64,000 nucleotides of DNA from the NCBI RefSeq assembly GCF_000344685.1, contig NW_006920414.1, positions 1,420,677 through 1,484,676 of the forward strand, in the 5' to 3' direction. Numbering within the stretch: position 1 is the first letter of the stretch; each line of letters opens with the position of its first letter. This stretch comes from Gloeophyllum trabeum ATCC 11539 (lineage: Eukaryota > Basidiomycota > Agaricomycetes > Gloeophyllales > Gloeophyllaceae). This document shows positions 1 to 11,933 of the stretch, piece after piece. The notes under the pieces were generated by a model. That model saw only the letters and a program-made list of their open reading frames with translations, had not been told where the DNA came from and did not search any database. A program made the translations under genes and the position numbers.

Positions 1-1880
1 TTTCGCGTGTACCAGATAACGTCTTTACCGTATTGTATTACATCCGCAAGGAAAGCTTCCGTCTTTGAGTTGTGCTCTACTACTGGTGATGTACCATCCC
101 CGAACTCCTGTACGTGTACTTCGCAATGCGGTGGCCCATTCAGCCTGGCGCTGAAGCGGCATGCCGCCACATTATCCCTAAACTTCTCGTGTGACTCTGT
201 TAACGTATGGGGAGTGGGTAGTCGGTCGGTGAGGACACCCAGTTCGATAGTTCCCTCTATGCCATAATTGTCATAGGTAATCCCGACCACATCTCTGACA
301 GCCGCTGCGCCAGGCTCTTGTCGTTTAAATTCGTACACTCCCTCCGTCTTCGTGGGTTTGCATGAGTGGATCGTCGTTAATCCTAGAAAAATAGGCTGCG
401 GTTCTCGGCCGTCATCGTGCTCGTAGAGATCGACGACGGCAGCAAGGGAAATGCCGCCGAGCACCCAGGGGTTGTGGCCCAAGATGAGACCCTGCGCAGC
501 ATACAATTCTTCCACAAAAGACCACGGAAGTTTGACTACCCGCAGTCGCCTCCTAAGCTGTGGCGAGAGATCTCCCATCTCGCAGAAGACTTTATAACAT
601 GCAGCCTGCAGAATATCCCTGGGCGCAGTCGTGGAAAGTAAATCCAAGTTACTCAGTTTGAGATGTTGCTCAGCGCCGCTTCCATTCAGAAGCTTGCTTC
701 GCGCTGAAGCAACCGCAAAGTAAACCGCGTCCCGGGGAAGGGGGGGCTCGGACGGTGGCCAATGGGATGGGTCTATTTGGACGGTGAGCGGCCGTAACGC
801 CAGCAATGAGCCAGTCACCGCGTATACCATGGTCGGTCGGCGACTATGGATAAGATGAGGTCGGTAGGCCCATAGGATGTATCTCACTACGAGGATTACG
901 ACCTGCATCCCGAGCCAAGCGTATGAACGCCACGATCCGGCTCTGCCTAGGAGTATGTAATTCAGCACATAGCCGACCACCGTGAACATGGTCGCTATTG
1001 CTGCGAGTAGGCGAATAAACCACAGATCTGCACTCCTCGGGGGAGGAAGGCGATTACCGTGTGATTGCCACATAATCCTGCACAGTCGACTCTTGGTTGT
1101 CGTGACGGTATCTCCAGCTTGCAGTAATCCATCTCCCTGCCGGGATCCTGCGTCAGGCAGGTATGCAAATCCCAGAGAATTTAGGTCCTGGAGGAGCATC
1201 GGTAGAATACACCCTCCCAGAAATGCTGAACCTGCTGTCATCCCCAAGGAGAGGTTCTCGGAGATGGTACCTCTGACGCTCCTCCGAAGGAGAATAATCG
1301 GGACGCAGGGGATTGCTAGCGTCAGAAGCACGAAGACTCCTCTCCCGATTGCTTCCCTCAGCGCCCTGCGTCCCGTAAAGGGACAGCGGGAGAAGCCCAT
1401 AACGACTATATGGGGGCGTATCCACAACGTCGAGTCAACTTTTGCTAGACCTAGCAGCAAGTCTTCATCGTCCTCCCAAGTTGGCGGGCGCTCTGAAGGG
1501 CCTATAACGCAGGAACACGTGGCTTTCTTGGTCTTTCGGCTGGTATAAGCTCTAGCACCGCCCAGCTCCATGCCAGCGGTCTCCGCGCCTGCAAGTCCCG
1601 CCGCTATCTTCGCGTACACCCTCACCGCTCCAATAATACCGAAGATAGACCAGAACGCCGACATGCGTTCCCAGTCTGAGGACTTGGGGTCTGCTAATTT
1701 CTTCTCCACGGAGTCGGCTGCAAAGAGACTGAGTACTGCGCTCAAATCTTGGAAGTTGTTGACGATACTGGCCACGCCGTCATCCGAGCTCATAGCTGCC
1801 AGCGATGGACCCGCGGTCAGAGGGGCTGCGCGACATGGCCGGGCAGCAACTAACACGAAGAGAGACCTCAGCAACTTCAT
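1..1880 (-). CDS. Uncharacterised multi-pass membrane protein, 3' end cut by window edge
   Basis: One unbroken reading frame of about 626 codons runs from an ATG at 1880 down to base 1 with no stop, so the C-terminus lies outside the window. The protein starts with a signal-peptide-like segment (MKLLRSLFVLVAARPCRA) and has about four hydrophobic helices near residues 175-310, for example FVLLTLAIPCVPIILL and LLAAIATMFTVVGYVL. After these comes a soluble region of more than 300 residues. Two in-frame ATGs at 1895 and 1916 are possible starts; 1880 is preferred because it has A at -3 and puts the signal peptide at the terminus. A TATA-like run (CATATAAGG) lies about 100 bp upstream. I do not recognise the family; uncharacterised polytopic proteins of this layout are common in Agaricomycetes. 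No intron is needed in the visible part. Confidence 0.8.
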   Translation of the reverse strand, partial: MKLLRSLFVLVAARPCRAAPLTAGPSLAAMSSDDGVASIVNNFQDLSAVLSLFAADSVEKKLADPKSSDWERMSAFWSIFGIIGAVRVYAKIAAGLAGAETAGMELGGARAYTSRKTKKATCSCVIGPSERPPTWEDDEDLLLGLAKVDSTLWIRPHIVVMGFSRCPFTGRRALREAIGRGVFVLLTLAIPCVPIILLRRSVRGTISENLSLGMTAGSAFLGGCILPMLLQDLNSLGFAYLPDAGSRQGDGLLQAGDTVTTTKSRLCRIMWQSHGNRLPPPRSADLWFIRLLAAIATMFTVVGYVLNYILLGRAGSWRSYAWLGMQVVILVVRYILWAYRPHLIHSRRPTMVYAVTGSLLALRPLTVQIDPSHWPPSEPPLPRDAVYFAVASARSKLLNGSGAEQHLKLSNLDLLSTTAPRDILQAACYKVFCEMGDLSPQLRRRLRVVKLPWSFVEELYAAQGLILGHNPWVLGGISLAAVVDLYEHDDGREPQPIFLGLTTIHSCKPTKTEGVYEFKRQEPGAAAVRDVVGITYDNYGIEGTIELGVLTDRLPTPHTLTESHEKFRDNVAACRFSARLNGPPHCEVHVQEFGDGTSPVVEHNSKTEAFLADVIQYGKDVIWYTR

Positions 1881-1995
1881 GTTCGGGAGGGGCATTGAAG
1901 AACGTTTGACGGGCATGATTCCGAAGGAGTCGCTGCGGTAGCGACCATTGGGCCAGACGGTTGTCGAAGCGGGGAGCCTTATATGTAAAATTCAA

Positions 1996-3713
1996 ATGTG
2001 CATTGGAATCGTTTGAGTGCTAAGGAAGGTTTGAGCGCTCGAACGCAACGTCAGGCAGCAACCTCGCCGTGATGTTCTTCGGTGCTGCCTCTGCTAGCCG
2101 CCAACAAGCGTGACGCAAGAGAATAAAGGCACCCGTTAATAACGGTTAGGAGCCAATGCAGAAGTAATTATTGAGGAAGCTCTGGACTGTGAACGCAGCG
2201 AGCTGCGATGTCACTGTCAGGGATCAGCCCACCAATCAGCAACAGGTGGCGCAGTCACCTCCATCATGGCTGCTAAATTAACTATGTATTACATAGTATG
2301 TGTTTCCGCTAGGCTAATTTATCGCACAAGCTTCAGGCATCCACAGGCATCGGAATGCGATGATTGCAGTCCGTCCGTTGTTTTACACACAGTAGATTCA
2401 CGCTCTGCGCATTTATTTACACAACGGGCGTGGCAACTCAGACGCATTCTGGGTTACCGGAAGATTTCAAGGCATTGCGCTCAGCGACAGTTTCTAACGG
2501 TACCATTCATTCGACTACGTATAGCATACTCGGAAGCAACCACTACCTTGAAGACTTGAACCGTACATTTTGAGCGATGATACATCCTCGCCGCCTCATG
2601 AACACCTGTCTAGTCACTAGTAATCCCTTTCAGCAAAAGGAATGTAACGGTGAATAGTCGCGTTACGTGGAAACACAAGGATACCATCAAACGGCATTGG
2701 GAAACACCTCTAAGTTAAATACCGTCCAAGGGCCGCGCTTGCTCCATTGTCGATAACGCCGGTACGACTATTTGCTAGATAATCACTGCGGCATACCTTG
2801 CCAAGCTCTGGATCTCCGAGTCAGCGTTTGACGCGAACGCCAACTCTACGGAAGACCACCTGGCTGAGCAACGTGTACAAATGGCTGCTGCCAGACATCT
2901 GACGGAAAGCTTGGTCCCCGCCGTGGCCGATTTCATCTCCCGTTGGCGGGTGAGGTGATGGAGGCGCTCTCCCTTCTGAGTTCTTGTATTACAGCCTGGA
3001 ACATGCCGAAGATAAGCGCTTCGCTATGCAACTCTCAGCGCAAGCTCGGGGACCACATACAGCCAACGCCTCTGGATTAACGCCATTCTCAATCATGTTC
3101 ACGCATGTAGCCAGGGTTGCCTTGTCTAGCTGCGTGTTCAAGAGCTGCGAGATCTCATGCAGGACTTAGGGTTGAAATGTCACTATCTTGAGCGAACACC
3201 ATATATCGTAAATCTACGCACTGTCCAACGTCTCCTCTGCAGATCCATGCCGGGCTGTCTCCCTGGCTGACATACTGTCCGGTCGACGAATGCAGCGAGA
3301 TACTCCAAGTAGGTAACAAGGTGCAGAGTCGAAAGACGGCGCGTGACCGGACGCGTCGCATTTACGGTCACAAGACAGTGACAATGATGCCTTCGACCGT
3401 TCCCACCAGTGCGCCTTGCACTCGTACAGATATCGTCCATTGAGGTACAATTCACAGAGCAGACAGGACTGGTACTCTATCTTTACGCCGACCAGCATGG
3501 ATGAGAAGGCAGGAGTCGGATGATGTAATCTGGCTGACGATGCTTACACCTAGAGCCTGTCTTTGGTCAGCAGTCACCACCGGTGAATGCAGAAGATATG
3601 GCGACAATGGCGTTCTGGATACGTACAGCTTGCAGATTTATAACGGTACCTTCCCTAACCCTCGCCTGGCACGTCAGTCTGTCGCTGGCTTAACCAAATC
3701 TGGAACAGTCGCT
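1996..3713. other. Intergenic, no gene recognised
   Basis: This 1.7 kb stretch lies between the left-edge membrane protein and the DOPA dioxygenase. Only short overlapping open frames occur on both strands, none with family-like motifs or a consistent splice pattern. The right end must hold the promoter of the dioxygenase. I see no repeat or mobile-element signature. Confidence 0.5.
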
Positions 3714-4469
3714 ATGAAACAGGGCTCATTGAAGTCACCTCTCGAAGGATACGAGAACGCTGAGCCTTTGCCAAACACTATCAATCCGGATGGCAAATCA
3801 CTCTACAATCCTCCTGCACCGGATCGCAAGTTGTCCTCTTCATACACAGAATTCCCTCCTCCCATCGATTCCTCGAACAATGGATTCGACTTCCACAGTA
3901 AGTACACTCACCGTACTGGCTATATCTGAGCTGACCTTATTCCTCGTGTACCTGCCCGATAGTATACTATATGCAAAGCGTACCCGAGGAAATGCAGTAC
4001 GCCAAAGAGCTGCATGAACGTATCCGTCGGGAGTTCCCTGAATTAAGAATCTACAAATTCTGGGACAAGCCGGTCGGTGAGTTAGCTCATAATCGACCAC
4101 TTCAGAAAGTTTATTGATCCGGCTGTCTGCCCGGAGGCCCCCACCCGGTCGCCATGTTCGAGGTGAACACGTTCACGCCCCATCAGACTGGTGCGTTCTT
4201 CTCATGGCTCACTGTTTGGCGCGGTCCTTGCTCGTACGTCGTCCCGTCGAGATGTCGACCTCGATTTGAAGTCCACTCATATCTCCGCTTACAGAGTTCT
4301 GATTCACCCTACCACGGACAGTCCGTACAAGGACCACACAGAGCTCATGAGCTGGATGGGGAGACCTTGGCCCTTGTACACTGAGCCATTGAAGAAGATG
4401 GCGGGCCGAGGAACGGTTGGCCGTCTTGAAAGCGTCCAAAGTTCGGTTGCGAATGGTGCAGCTCGCTAG
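3714..4469 (+). CDS. DOPA 4,5-dioxygenase family protein
   Basis: Four exons (3714-3897, 3963-4076, 4137-4233, 4295-4469) give 189 residues with whole codons. The family (DOPA 4,5-dioxygenase; the fly agaric enzyme makes betalamic acid and muscaflavin) performs extradiol cleavage of catechols. Its hallmarks are present in order: PLEGYENAEPLPN at the N-terminus, DFHIYYMQ near residue 60, a helix rich in Arg/Glu followed by KFWDKPVGPHPVAMFEVN, then FSWL, RGPCSVLIHPTT and DHTELMSWMG. The His residues in DFH, GPHP and IHP, which probably bind metal, are retained. An in-frame extension upstream exists but does not look coding, so the ATG just before the conserved N-terminal block was chosen. The next gene, an SDR, follows on the same strand. 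The substrate may be DOPA or another catechol. Confidence 0.9.
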
Positions 4470-5026
4470 CAGCCATGTCCTCAGTCCTAGCTACAGTAGT
4501 GTCTTTTCAACGCTGGGTATCGAAGCAGCTGCTGGGGCAGCGGAGCTCCGCCTCCGGCATGCGCAGCTTGGTGCATTACTTTGCTTTACTGATGAGACGC
4601 TCATGTGCCTCTCGTGGATTTATGTCGCGCCGATGACACGAATTCTGTTGACAAAGTCCTTGTCATCATCTGTTACTATTGACGTGCATACGCGGCGACA
4701 GTGGGGATCCTGTATTACATGCCGAGCTCGAGCGTACGCGTTGCATCTGCGATAACTGCGAGAGGGCGGCGGCTGTGGGCTTCTGAAGGCCGCATCTGTG
4801 ATCGTCATTCGATATGGTGAGATGGCAGACTTTTCCCTACAGTCACTCCCACCATCACGCTGCGCGTATAAGAATAAAGCGTGCGGTCGCGCTCCGGATC
4901 CCACAAATACCCAAGCAAGTAATACCCTCTGACCATCCGGTGCGCGACCCCAGTCCCCATTTCCTTGGAGAATCCAACACTCACCTTCGACAACTGTGTA
5001 CTGGTAAAGGAACAACCAGGTCAACT

Positions 5027-6318
5027 ATGGGTGCCTATCTATCTATGCTCACGCAGCAGATGTGGCCCGCGAAATCAAAGTTCAAAGTTGAGGATATCCC
5101 CGACTTGACAGGTAAGGTAATGATCGTCACGGGTGCCAACACTGGCATCGGGAAGGAGACAGCGAAGGTTGGTCGTTCGTGTTGATCATCATTCGGCCAT
5201 TTGGCCAGGAAAGCTGATGACGCCACCTAACTGGATTAGGCCTTGCTTCAGCATAACGCAAAAGTGTACATTGCCGCGAGGAACCAGGAGAAGTCTGAGC
5301 AAGCTATCAAGGATCTCGAGCAACAAACCGGAAAGACCGCGCTTTTCTTGAAGTTGGACTTGGCCGATCTTCATTCTGTAAAAGCGGCTGCGGAGGAATT
5401 TAAGAGGTCCGTTGGGCTCATCCTCGTATAGTTCAGGCCGCTCCTGACCCGCCGAATTCTAGCAAGGAGAGCCAGCTACATGTGCTCTTCAACAATGCGT
5501 AAGCTACACAATCATTTTCCCTTGGCTCCCTTACCAACCTCCTTGCCTTTACAGTGGCGTCATGATATGCCCCATCGACCAGGTCACCGCTCAGGGGTAC
5601 GACATGCAATTCGGCACCAACGTGCTTGGGCACTTTTACTTCACGAAGCTGCTCCTCCCCACTTTGCTAGAGACAGCGAAGACCGCGCCCGAGGGCAAAG
5701 TGCGCGTGATCACCACGTCATCCTCAGCACATCTGTTCTTCGGCCTCGATTTTGCAACGTTCAAGGACGGCCCGAAAAGGAGGAAGATCGATCCGGGGCG
5801 GTTGTACGCCCAGAGTAAATTCGTGCGTAGCTTGGTAGTGCGCAGGAGCCTGACTAAGCGCGTAATGTTGTTCAGGGGAATGTCGTGTTCGCGAATGAGT
5901 TGGCCCGGAGGTACGGAGATCAGGGCATTATTTCGGTGTCGCTGAACCCCGGTATGAGGCTATCAACGTCTAATCTCGAGAAGGAGGACTCGTCGCTCAC
6001 CACCTCCCGTAGGAAATATCAAGAGTGACTTGCAACGCTACACCACTGGCCTACAGAGAAGAATTATCGTACGTCTACCATCACCAATTCATATTCATGC
6101 CATAACGATACGACTCCCTCCAGAACTCCATTCTGTATCCGACCCCTTACGGTGCCCTGACCCAACTCTGGGCCGGCACCTCTGCTGAGGGTCTGACTCT
6201 GAACGGTAAGTATGCGATCCCCTGGGCACGCGTCGGTCCTGCGAGGAAGGATACGGCGGACCCCGAGCTCGGGAAGGAGTTGTGGACGTGGCTGGAGGAG
6301 CAGGTCAAGGACATTTGA
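5027..6318 (+). CDS. Short-chain dehydrogenase/reductase, retinol-dehydrogenase-like
   Basis: Seven exons (5027-5167, 5240-5406, 5463-5498, 5555-5822, 5876-5951, 6013-6068, 6124-6318) encode 312 residues. It is a classical SDR, an NAD(P)H-dependent oxidoreductase. The cofactor motif TGANTGIG is at residues 35-42, NNAG is near 115, the catalytic serine run TTSSSAH near 170, and the active-site pair is Tyr199/Lys203 in LYAQSK. The sequence around [19 protein letters not shown] and the ending WLEEQVKDI match fungal WW-domain-oxidoreductase/retinol-dehydrogenase-like SDRs. The substrate cannot be read from sequence. It lies 560 bp after the DOPA dioxygenase in tandem, which allows but does not prove a joint role in catechol or pigment metabolism. 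Confidence 0.93.
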
Positions 6319-6598
6319 GCGACGTATGGGCGGGTTCGAGTCGGGCCTTGAGATTTACCTTCATGATATGATCTACAGGATAGACTCTCGTTACCTTATT
6401 CACGTAATTTTGCTTCAGAATGTGATGCCCTTCTCCAGCCAGCGCTGGTATCCCGAAAGTGACTCGAATATTAGATTAGGAAGTTCTATTCCTCAATGCG
6501 ATCACCGATACATAAGCTCAATAAACGAAACTATCGTCCGTGTGTCTATGATACCTCTATAACGTTCCAAACATCGGGACCAGTAGCAGACTGTCGAT

Positions 6599-8297
<1,699 letters not shown>

Positions 8298-9039
8298 AGT
8301 GATTCTGCGCGTCGATAGATTTCTCAAGTGCTGCACGACGTTGGAGTCGAGATGATAGTCAGGACGAGAGGAGTGTTGAACTCCTGTCCGAGTGGTCTGG
8401 GTGAAAGACGGGTGGCTATATGCGACCGGGCGGATCTTGCCCGGTCCATATGCTCGTCGACGTCTGACGCGATGCCCGCGATGTGTTGCGTGAGTGCCCG
8501 CCCCTCTTGGCGGCCTCGGTCTATGATGCACTCGATTGCCAGCACATTCGAGGGCGCTCTGCAGCGTCGACTAACCTCCCGGCTAAAGCTGCTATGTCAA
8601 TGCCGTCCCGATAAGGAAGGCGTTGTCTTCGCCCGTCTCCTTTGTCTCGCTGCTTTTGTCCACAATGTTCCGCTGCCGCTGCGTTGCTTGCATTCTCCCG
8701 GGCTCTCATCGTCTTCAGAGGCTGGATACACGATTATGCCGCTCTGCTCGTTACAATGGTTGATGGAGAACAAGGTGTGGCTATAACGGGACCTGAGAAG
8801 CATCGCGACCTCGCATTATTGAGACGCGCGCGCAACTCTTAAGGCCGACGAACTGTGCTCTCATCTCCCCGGACTGGTCTCCTCAACTGCCTGCGCCTAT
8901 ACCCTGTACCTACTATTTGGCTTTGTTCCTTCATCAATCCCCTCCTCATCCGCGTCCGAGACGCTGCCGCTGCACACCCTCCGTGCTACCCAATCCGTAT
9001 AACAACCCTCACGAACTCTACGCCTCTCTCACAAACACA
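8298..9039. other. Divergent intergenic region
   Basis: This 740 bp stretch separates the divergently read cystathionine beta-synthase and the small gene at 9040, so it holds both promoters. It is pyrimidine-rich near 8880-9035. I see no protein-like frame. Confidence 0.5.
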
Positions 9040-9345
9040 ATGGTCCAAGTCACCTACCACGCTCGTTTATCCGTCATCGCCGTGCCTGCCATCGAGGATC
9101 GCCCCTACAGCCGGTAAGCCCCCCTCCCCCCGCCGTCCCCCCCACTCAGCCTAAATATTGTCTCTTCCAGTCAATCGTCTTTGCGCTCCTCTCACTCAAA
9201 ATCCTTCTCGCGCTCAATGGTTCGCGCCTGGAAGACCGTCACCCGCGCAGTCCGCAGCCCACGCCGTGCCTCCATCCTCCCCGCCGACTTTGTCATCATC
9301 ACCGCGCAACAGCAGGCCAAGAGGCGCAGCATCATGTTTCATTAA
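9040..9345 (+). CDS. Small basic protein of unknown function (82 aa)
   Basis: Two exons (9040-9113 and 9171-9345) with a textbook intron (CG|GTAAGC ... CTCTTCCAG) join in frame to a TAA stop, giving 82 residues. The ATG sits in a good context (ACAATGG). The protein starts MVQVTYHARLSVIAVPAIED, is rich in Ser and Arg in the middle (RSSHSKSFSRSM), and ends with ADFVIITAQQQAKRRSIMFH. It has no transmembrane segment or known motif. The evidence is the clean splice, the start context and the codon choice (many third-position C). It is too short for a confident call without homologues or transcripts. Confidence 0.5.
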
Positions 9346-10057
9346 TTTTCTAAACGATTCTAGCTCAACCCTGGTCATTCTCGGGGATGAGACGGCTCCA
9401 CGACCTGATACGGACTGTCGGACGATGCACGACGTTGATCTCTCACCCCCTCCACTCTTTACGGACTCGCTACTTTACTTCCAATAGGTTAATGGGTGAT
9501 ATATTTCTGGGACTCTCAAGCCTTGATTGGCCTCGGATTCATACGCTATTTAGTGGACTATCTAATTGTAATACCGACTCATGTATCGTTACGCTATCGG
9601 CCTGTATCCCTCGCAATCTGTATCCTGTGTGTTGTGCCCTAAATCCCAAAACTCTTCTTTTCCTCAAAAACCTGGAGGAGACTTCTCGACGAGTCTGGCG
9701 CAAGGTGCGAGGGACACATACTGTGGCATTTGACTTGAATAGGTACATAGCAGAAAAGGTGCGACATATAGTATAATACGAAATAATGCGAGTGACCGTA
9801 TCGTACACGGTAAACATTAGCGAATAACATATTAAGACCAAAAATACAGACGTGTAATGCTTGCAAGGGTGGAGGTCAGGAGGATTAGGTACGGTGCCCT
9901 GAGGCCCCACGATCTTTAGAACACCAAGAGCTGATCATAGACGTCAATAAGGATCTAAACGGGGGAGTATTCGTATGGAAACGCACCTGGACGTTCACCG
10001 TGGCACTTCACTGACCTCCATCTCCAGCACTACATCTCAGCCTCTCCCAAAGACCGA
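9346..10057. other. Convergent intergenic region, nothing recognised
   Basis: This AT-richer stretch lies between the 3' ends of the small gene at 9040 and the coiled-coil gene. It probably holds both 3' UTRs. Only short frames without motifs are present. Confidence 0.5.
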
Positions 10058-11393
10058 CTACCTTCCATCGAACGCCTGCCCATCCGTCACCGCCATCCGC
10101 ACCGCCAACAACTCCCGATCCCTCCGTGAAATAACCCCATCCCGTCTCCTCACCTCCCCAACGAGCGCCCTTGCCAGTTCCTCCCAAACCCCGATCAACC
10201 TGTCCGCCTCCTGAAGCTGCGCCCGTATCTCATCCAGGAGCTCCTCCCCTCCCTTGGCCCGCGCGCAGGACCAAGGCGCCGCCCCCAGCCGCCCAGCAAC
10301 GCGGTCCACCATCGCTGCCAGCCCGCGCACGCTCTGAAGGAATGCCGCGTTCTCGACCACCGTTGCGCGCCGCTCGGCATCGGCGCTTGCGAGCCGTTCC
10401 TGTAGTTTGTCCACGGCTACGAGCGCCTCGCGGGCTTGTTGCTGCAGGCGTTCGGCTTCCTTCCAGGAATAGCCGGGGGAGTACGACGAGTTCTCCAAGC
10501 GGGTGAGAAGAGGCGGGTGTGACTGTGGCAAAGGAGCTTACCTCTTCCACCAGCGTACCATCGTCGGACGTGGCCAAGCTGAAGGACGATTCTGAAGCTA
10601 GGGACGACCTGCGAGCGTCGAAGGTACACCGGCTGGACGATGCATCTGTGTACGGGGACAATCTACGCGAGTCCACAGCCGGGAAGCCAGGGCTCCGATA
10701 CGCGTGCTGAGAATCGTCGAGAGAAAACTCTGCATTCGTCTCTATGAGCATGTCCGCAACCGCATGTGCTTCAGCATCACTATCAGACCCTTCGAGTTCA
10801 GCTTGCTTCCCCAGTTTACGCTTAAGTCTTAACAGGTCCCGCACAACCTCACCGCACATTAGTCAGTACATGGCATTCAACCGGAAACACTAGTCGAGCT
10901 CACCTGTAGCTTCTTCGTGGTTTTGTTACGCTCTTTCGTCGAAATGTTGGAAGGGCGATACCATTTCTTCGAGCCTTGAGTGAGGTGTAGTCCTCGCCAT
11001 TTCTTCCGAATCTCACGGAAACTAGGATGAGAAGCCAGTCAGTCGCACTCTCAAGCACCTCGTCTTCCTGGCTCACATTCGCTTGGCATATTTTGTGATG
11101 TGGACCCCGTCGTAATTGAGACTTCCTTGAATACTAGATTATTAGCATGCTCAACATGTTTGTCCCTTGGTTAATACCTTCTTGAGCATCGTCGGCTGGA
11201 TGGGAACTCTTCCTCCGTCGTGTATGGGCCTTGGGACCCGCTGGAGAGGAAGATAACCCTGTATCGTGAATGAGAAGTCAACTCTACAGACCAGCAGTAC
11301 ATGAGACTCACGTTGGATCTTATCAGGGCGAGCTCGTTCAGCGCCGTCATTCTCAGTAGGTTGGGCTCTCTTGCGGCTGCCAGTGCTGGACAT
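10058..11393 (-). CDS. Unknown protein with basic N-terminal block and C-terminal coiled coil
   Basis: Six exons (11312-11393, 11178-11258, 11077-11125, 10904-11021, 10542-10847, 10058-10492) give 356 residues with consistent phases. A basic region at residues 1-55 (with SRKRAQP and THTRRRKSS) leads into a conserved-looking block near 55-110 containing DGVHITKYAKRIFREIRKKW and SKKWYRPSNISTKERNKTTKK. An acidic Ser-rich linker follows, then a long helical coiled coil from about residue 215 (WKEAERLQQQAREALVAVDK) to the end. The layout suggests a nuclear or nucleic-acid-associated protein, but I do not recognise the family. The exon 3 acceptor is AAG; the upstream TAG alternative would put a stop early in exon 5. 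A TATA-like run lies 40-55 bp before the ATG. Confidence 0.72.
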
Positions 11394-11933
11394 AATTAAT
11401 GGGGCACCGAAGCTAGCTATGGCGAGCGGATACAATATATATGAGGATTAGACAGACGACGCCAGGTCGTCGTATTGTCGTCTAGAGTATACGGGTCCGG
11501 TTTTGACTCTGTACGACGTAACCACGCAACCAGGGGCGGGGACGAGTCCGAGTTGTGGATCCATCGCGGCGTATAAGTAGGTCCAGCTGCAAAGTGCCAG
11601 AGCCCACTCGCACCGCAGCCTTCTCGTTCGCAGCTAATTGTCTTTAGCGACGTGACGCGTGCCGATCGCGTTAATTAGTTCCGCGTCACGTGATAGTGAG
11701 TTACGGTACCAAAGATGGAAGCCAAACAGCTTCGGGCGAGGGGACAATGGTGCGGGGACAGGATGAGAGGGCATCAAACCAGGTGAACAATAGCCACAGC
11801 TCATTAACGGCAGCGGCCATCTACCTACGACAGCGCCAAATATAAGTTACAGTCTAGAGACAAAAGAGTGTACAAAGTACCATAGTCCGTACCACAGAGA
11901 ATCCATTCCTAACAAGATAGATCTATTGCAAAC
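11394..11933. other. Intergenic, promoter of the coiled-coil gene and 3' side of the lipase gene
   Basis: This 540 bp stretch contains the inverted repeat at 11650-11691 and a TATA-like run near 11430. No coding frame is supported. Confidence 0.5.
11650..11691. promoter_or_regulatory. 10-bp perfect inverted repeat with CACGTGA and ACGCGT elements
   Basis: The arms ACGTGACGCG (11650-11659) and CGCGTCACGT (11682-11691) are exact reverse complements around a 22-bp loop. The left arm runs into ACGCGT (MluI-box core) and the right arm continues as TCACGTGA (an E-box palindrome). It lies about 260 bp upstream of the coiled-coil gene start. The same 10-mer CGCGTCACGT occurs at 41260-41269, 80 bp before pif1. 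A transcription-factor site is inferred; binding is not shown. Confidence 0.4.

Noticed and set aside
982..1548. Plus-strand open frame of 188 codons
   Set aside because: It is antisense to the long membrane-protein frame, which has a signal peptide and TM helices; the plus frame shows no motif.
1996..3713. Possible decayed gene in the left intergenic region
   Set aside because: Several short frames on both strands were read, but none resembled a known family or could be joined by splice sites.
6335..6365. GGTTCGAGTC resembling the B box of a tRNA gene
   Set aside because: No A box or cloverleaf can be drawn upstream or around it; it lies in the 3' UTR of the SDR gene.
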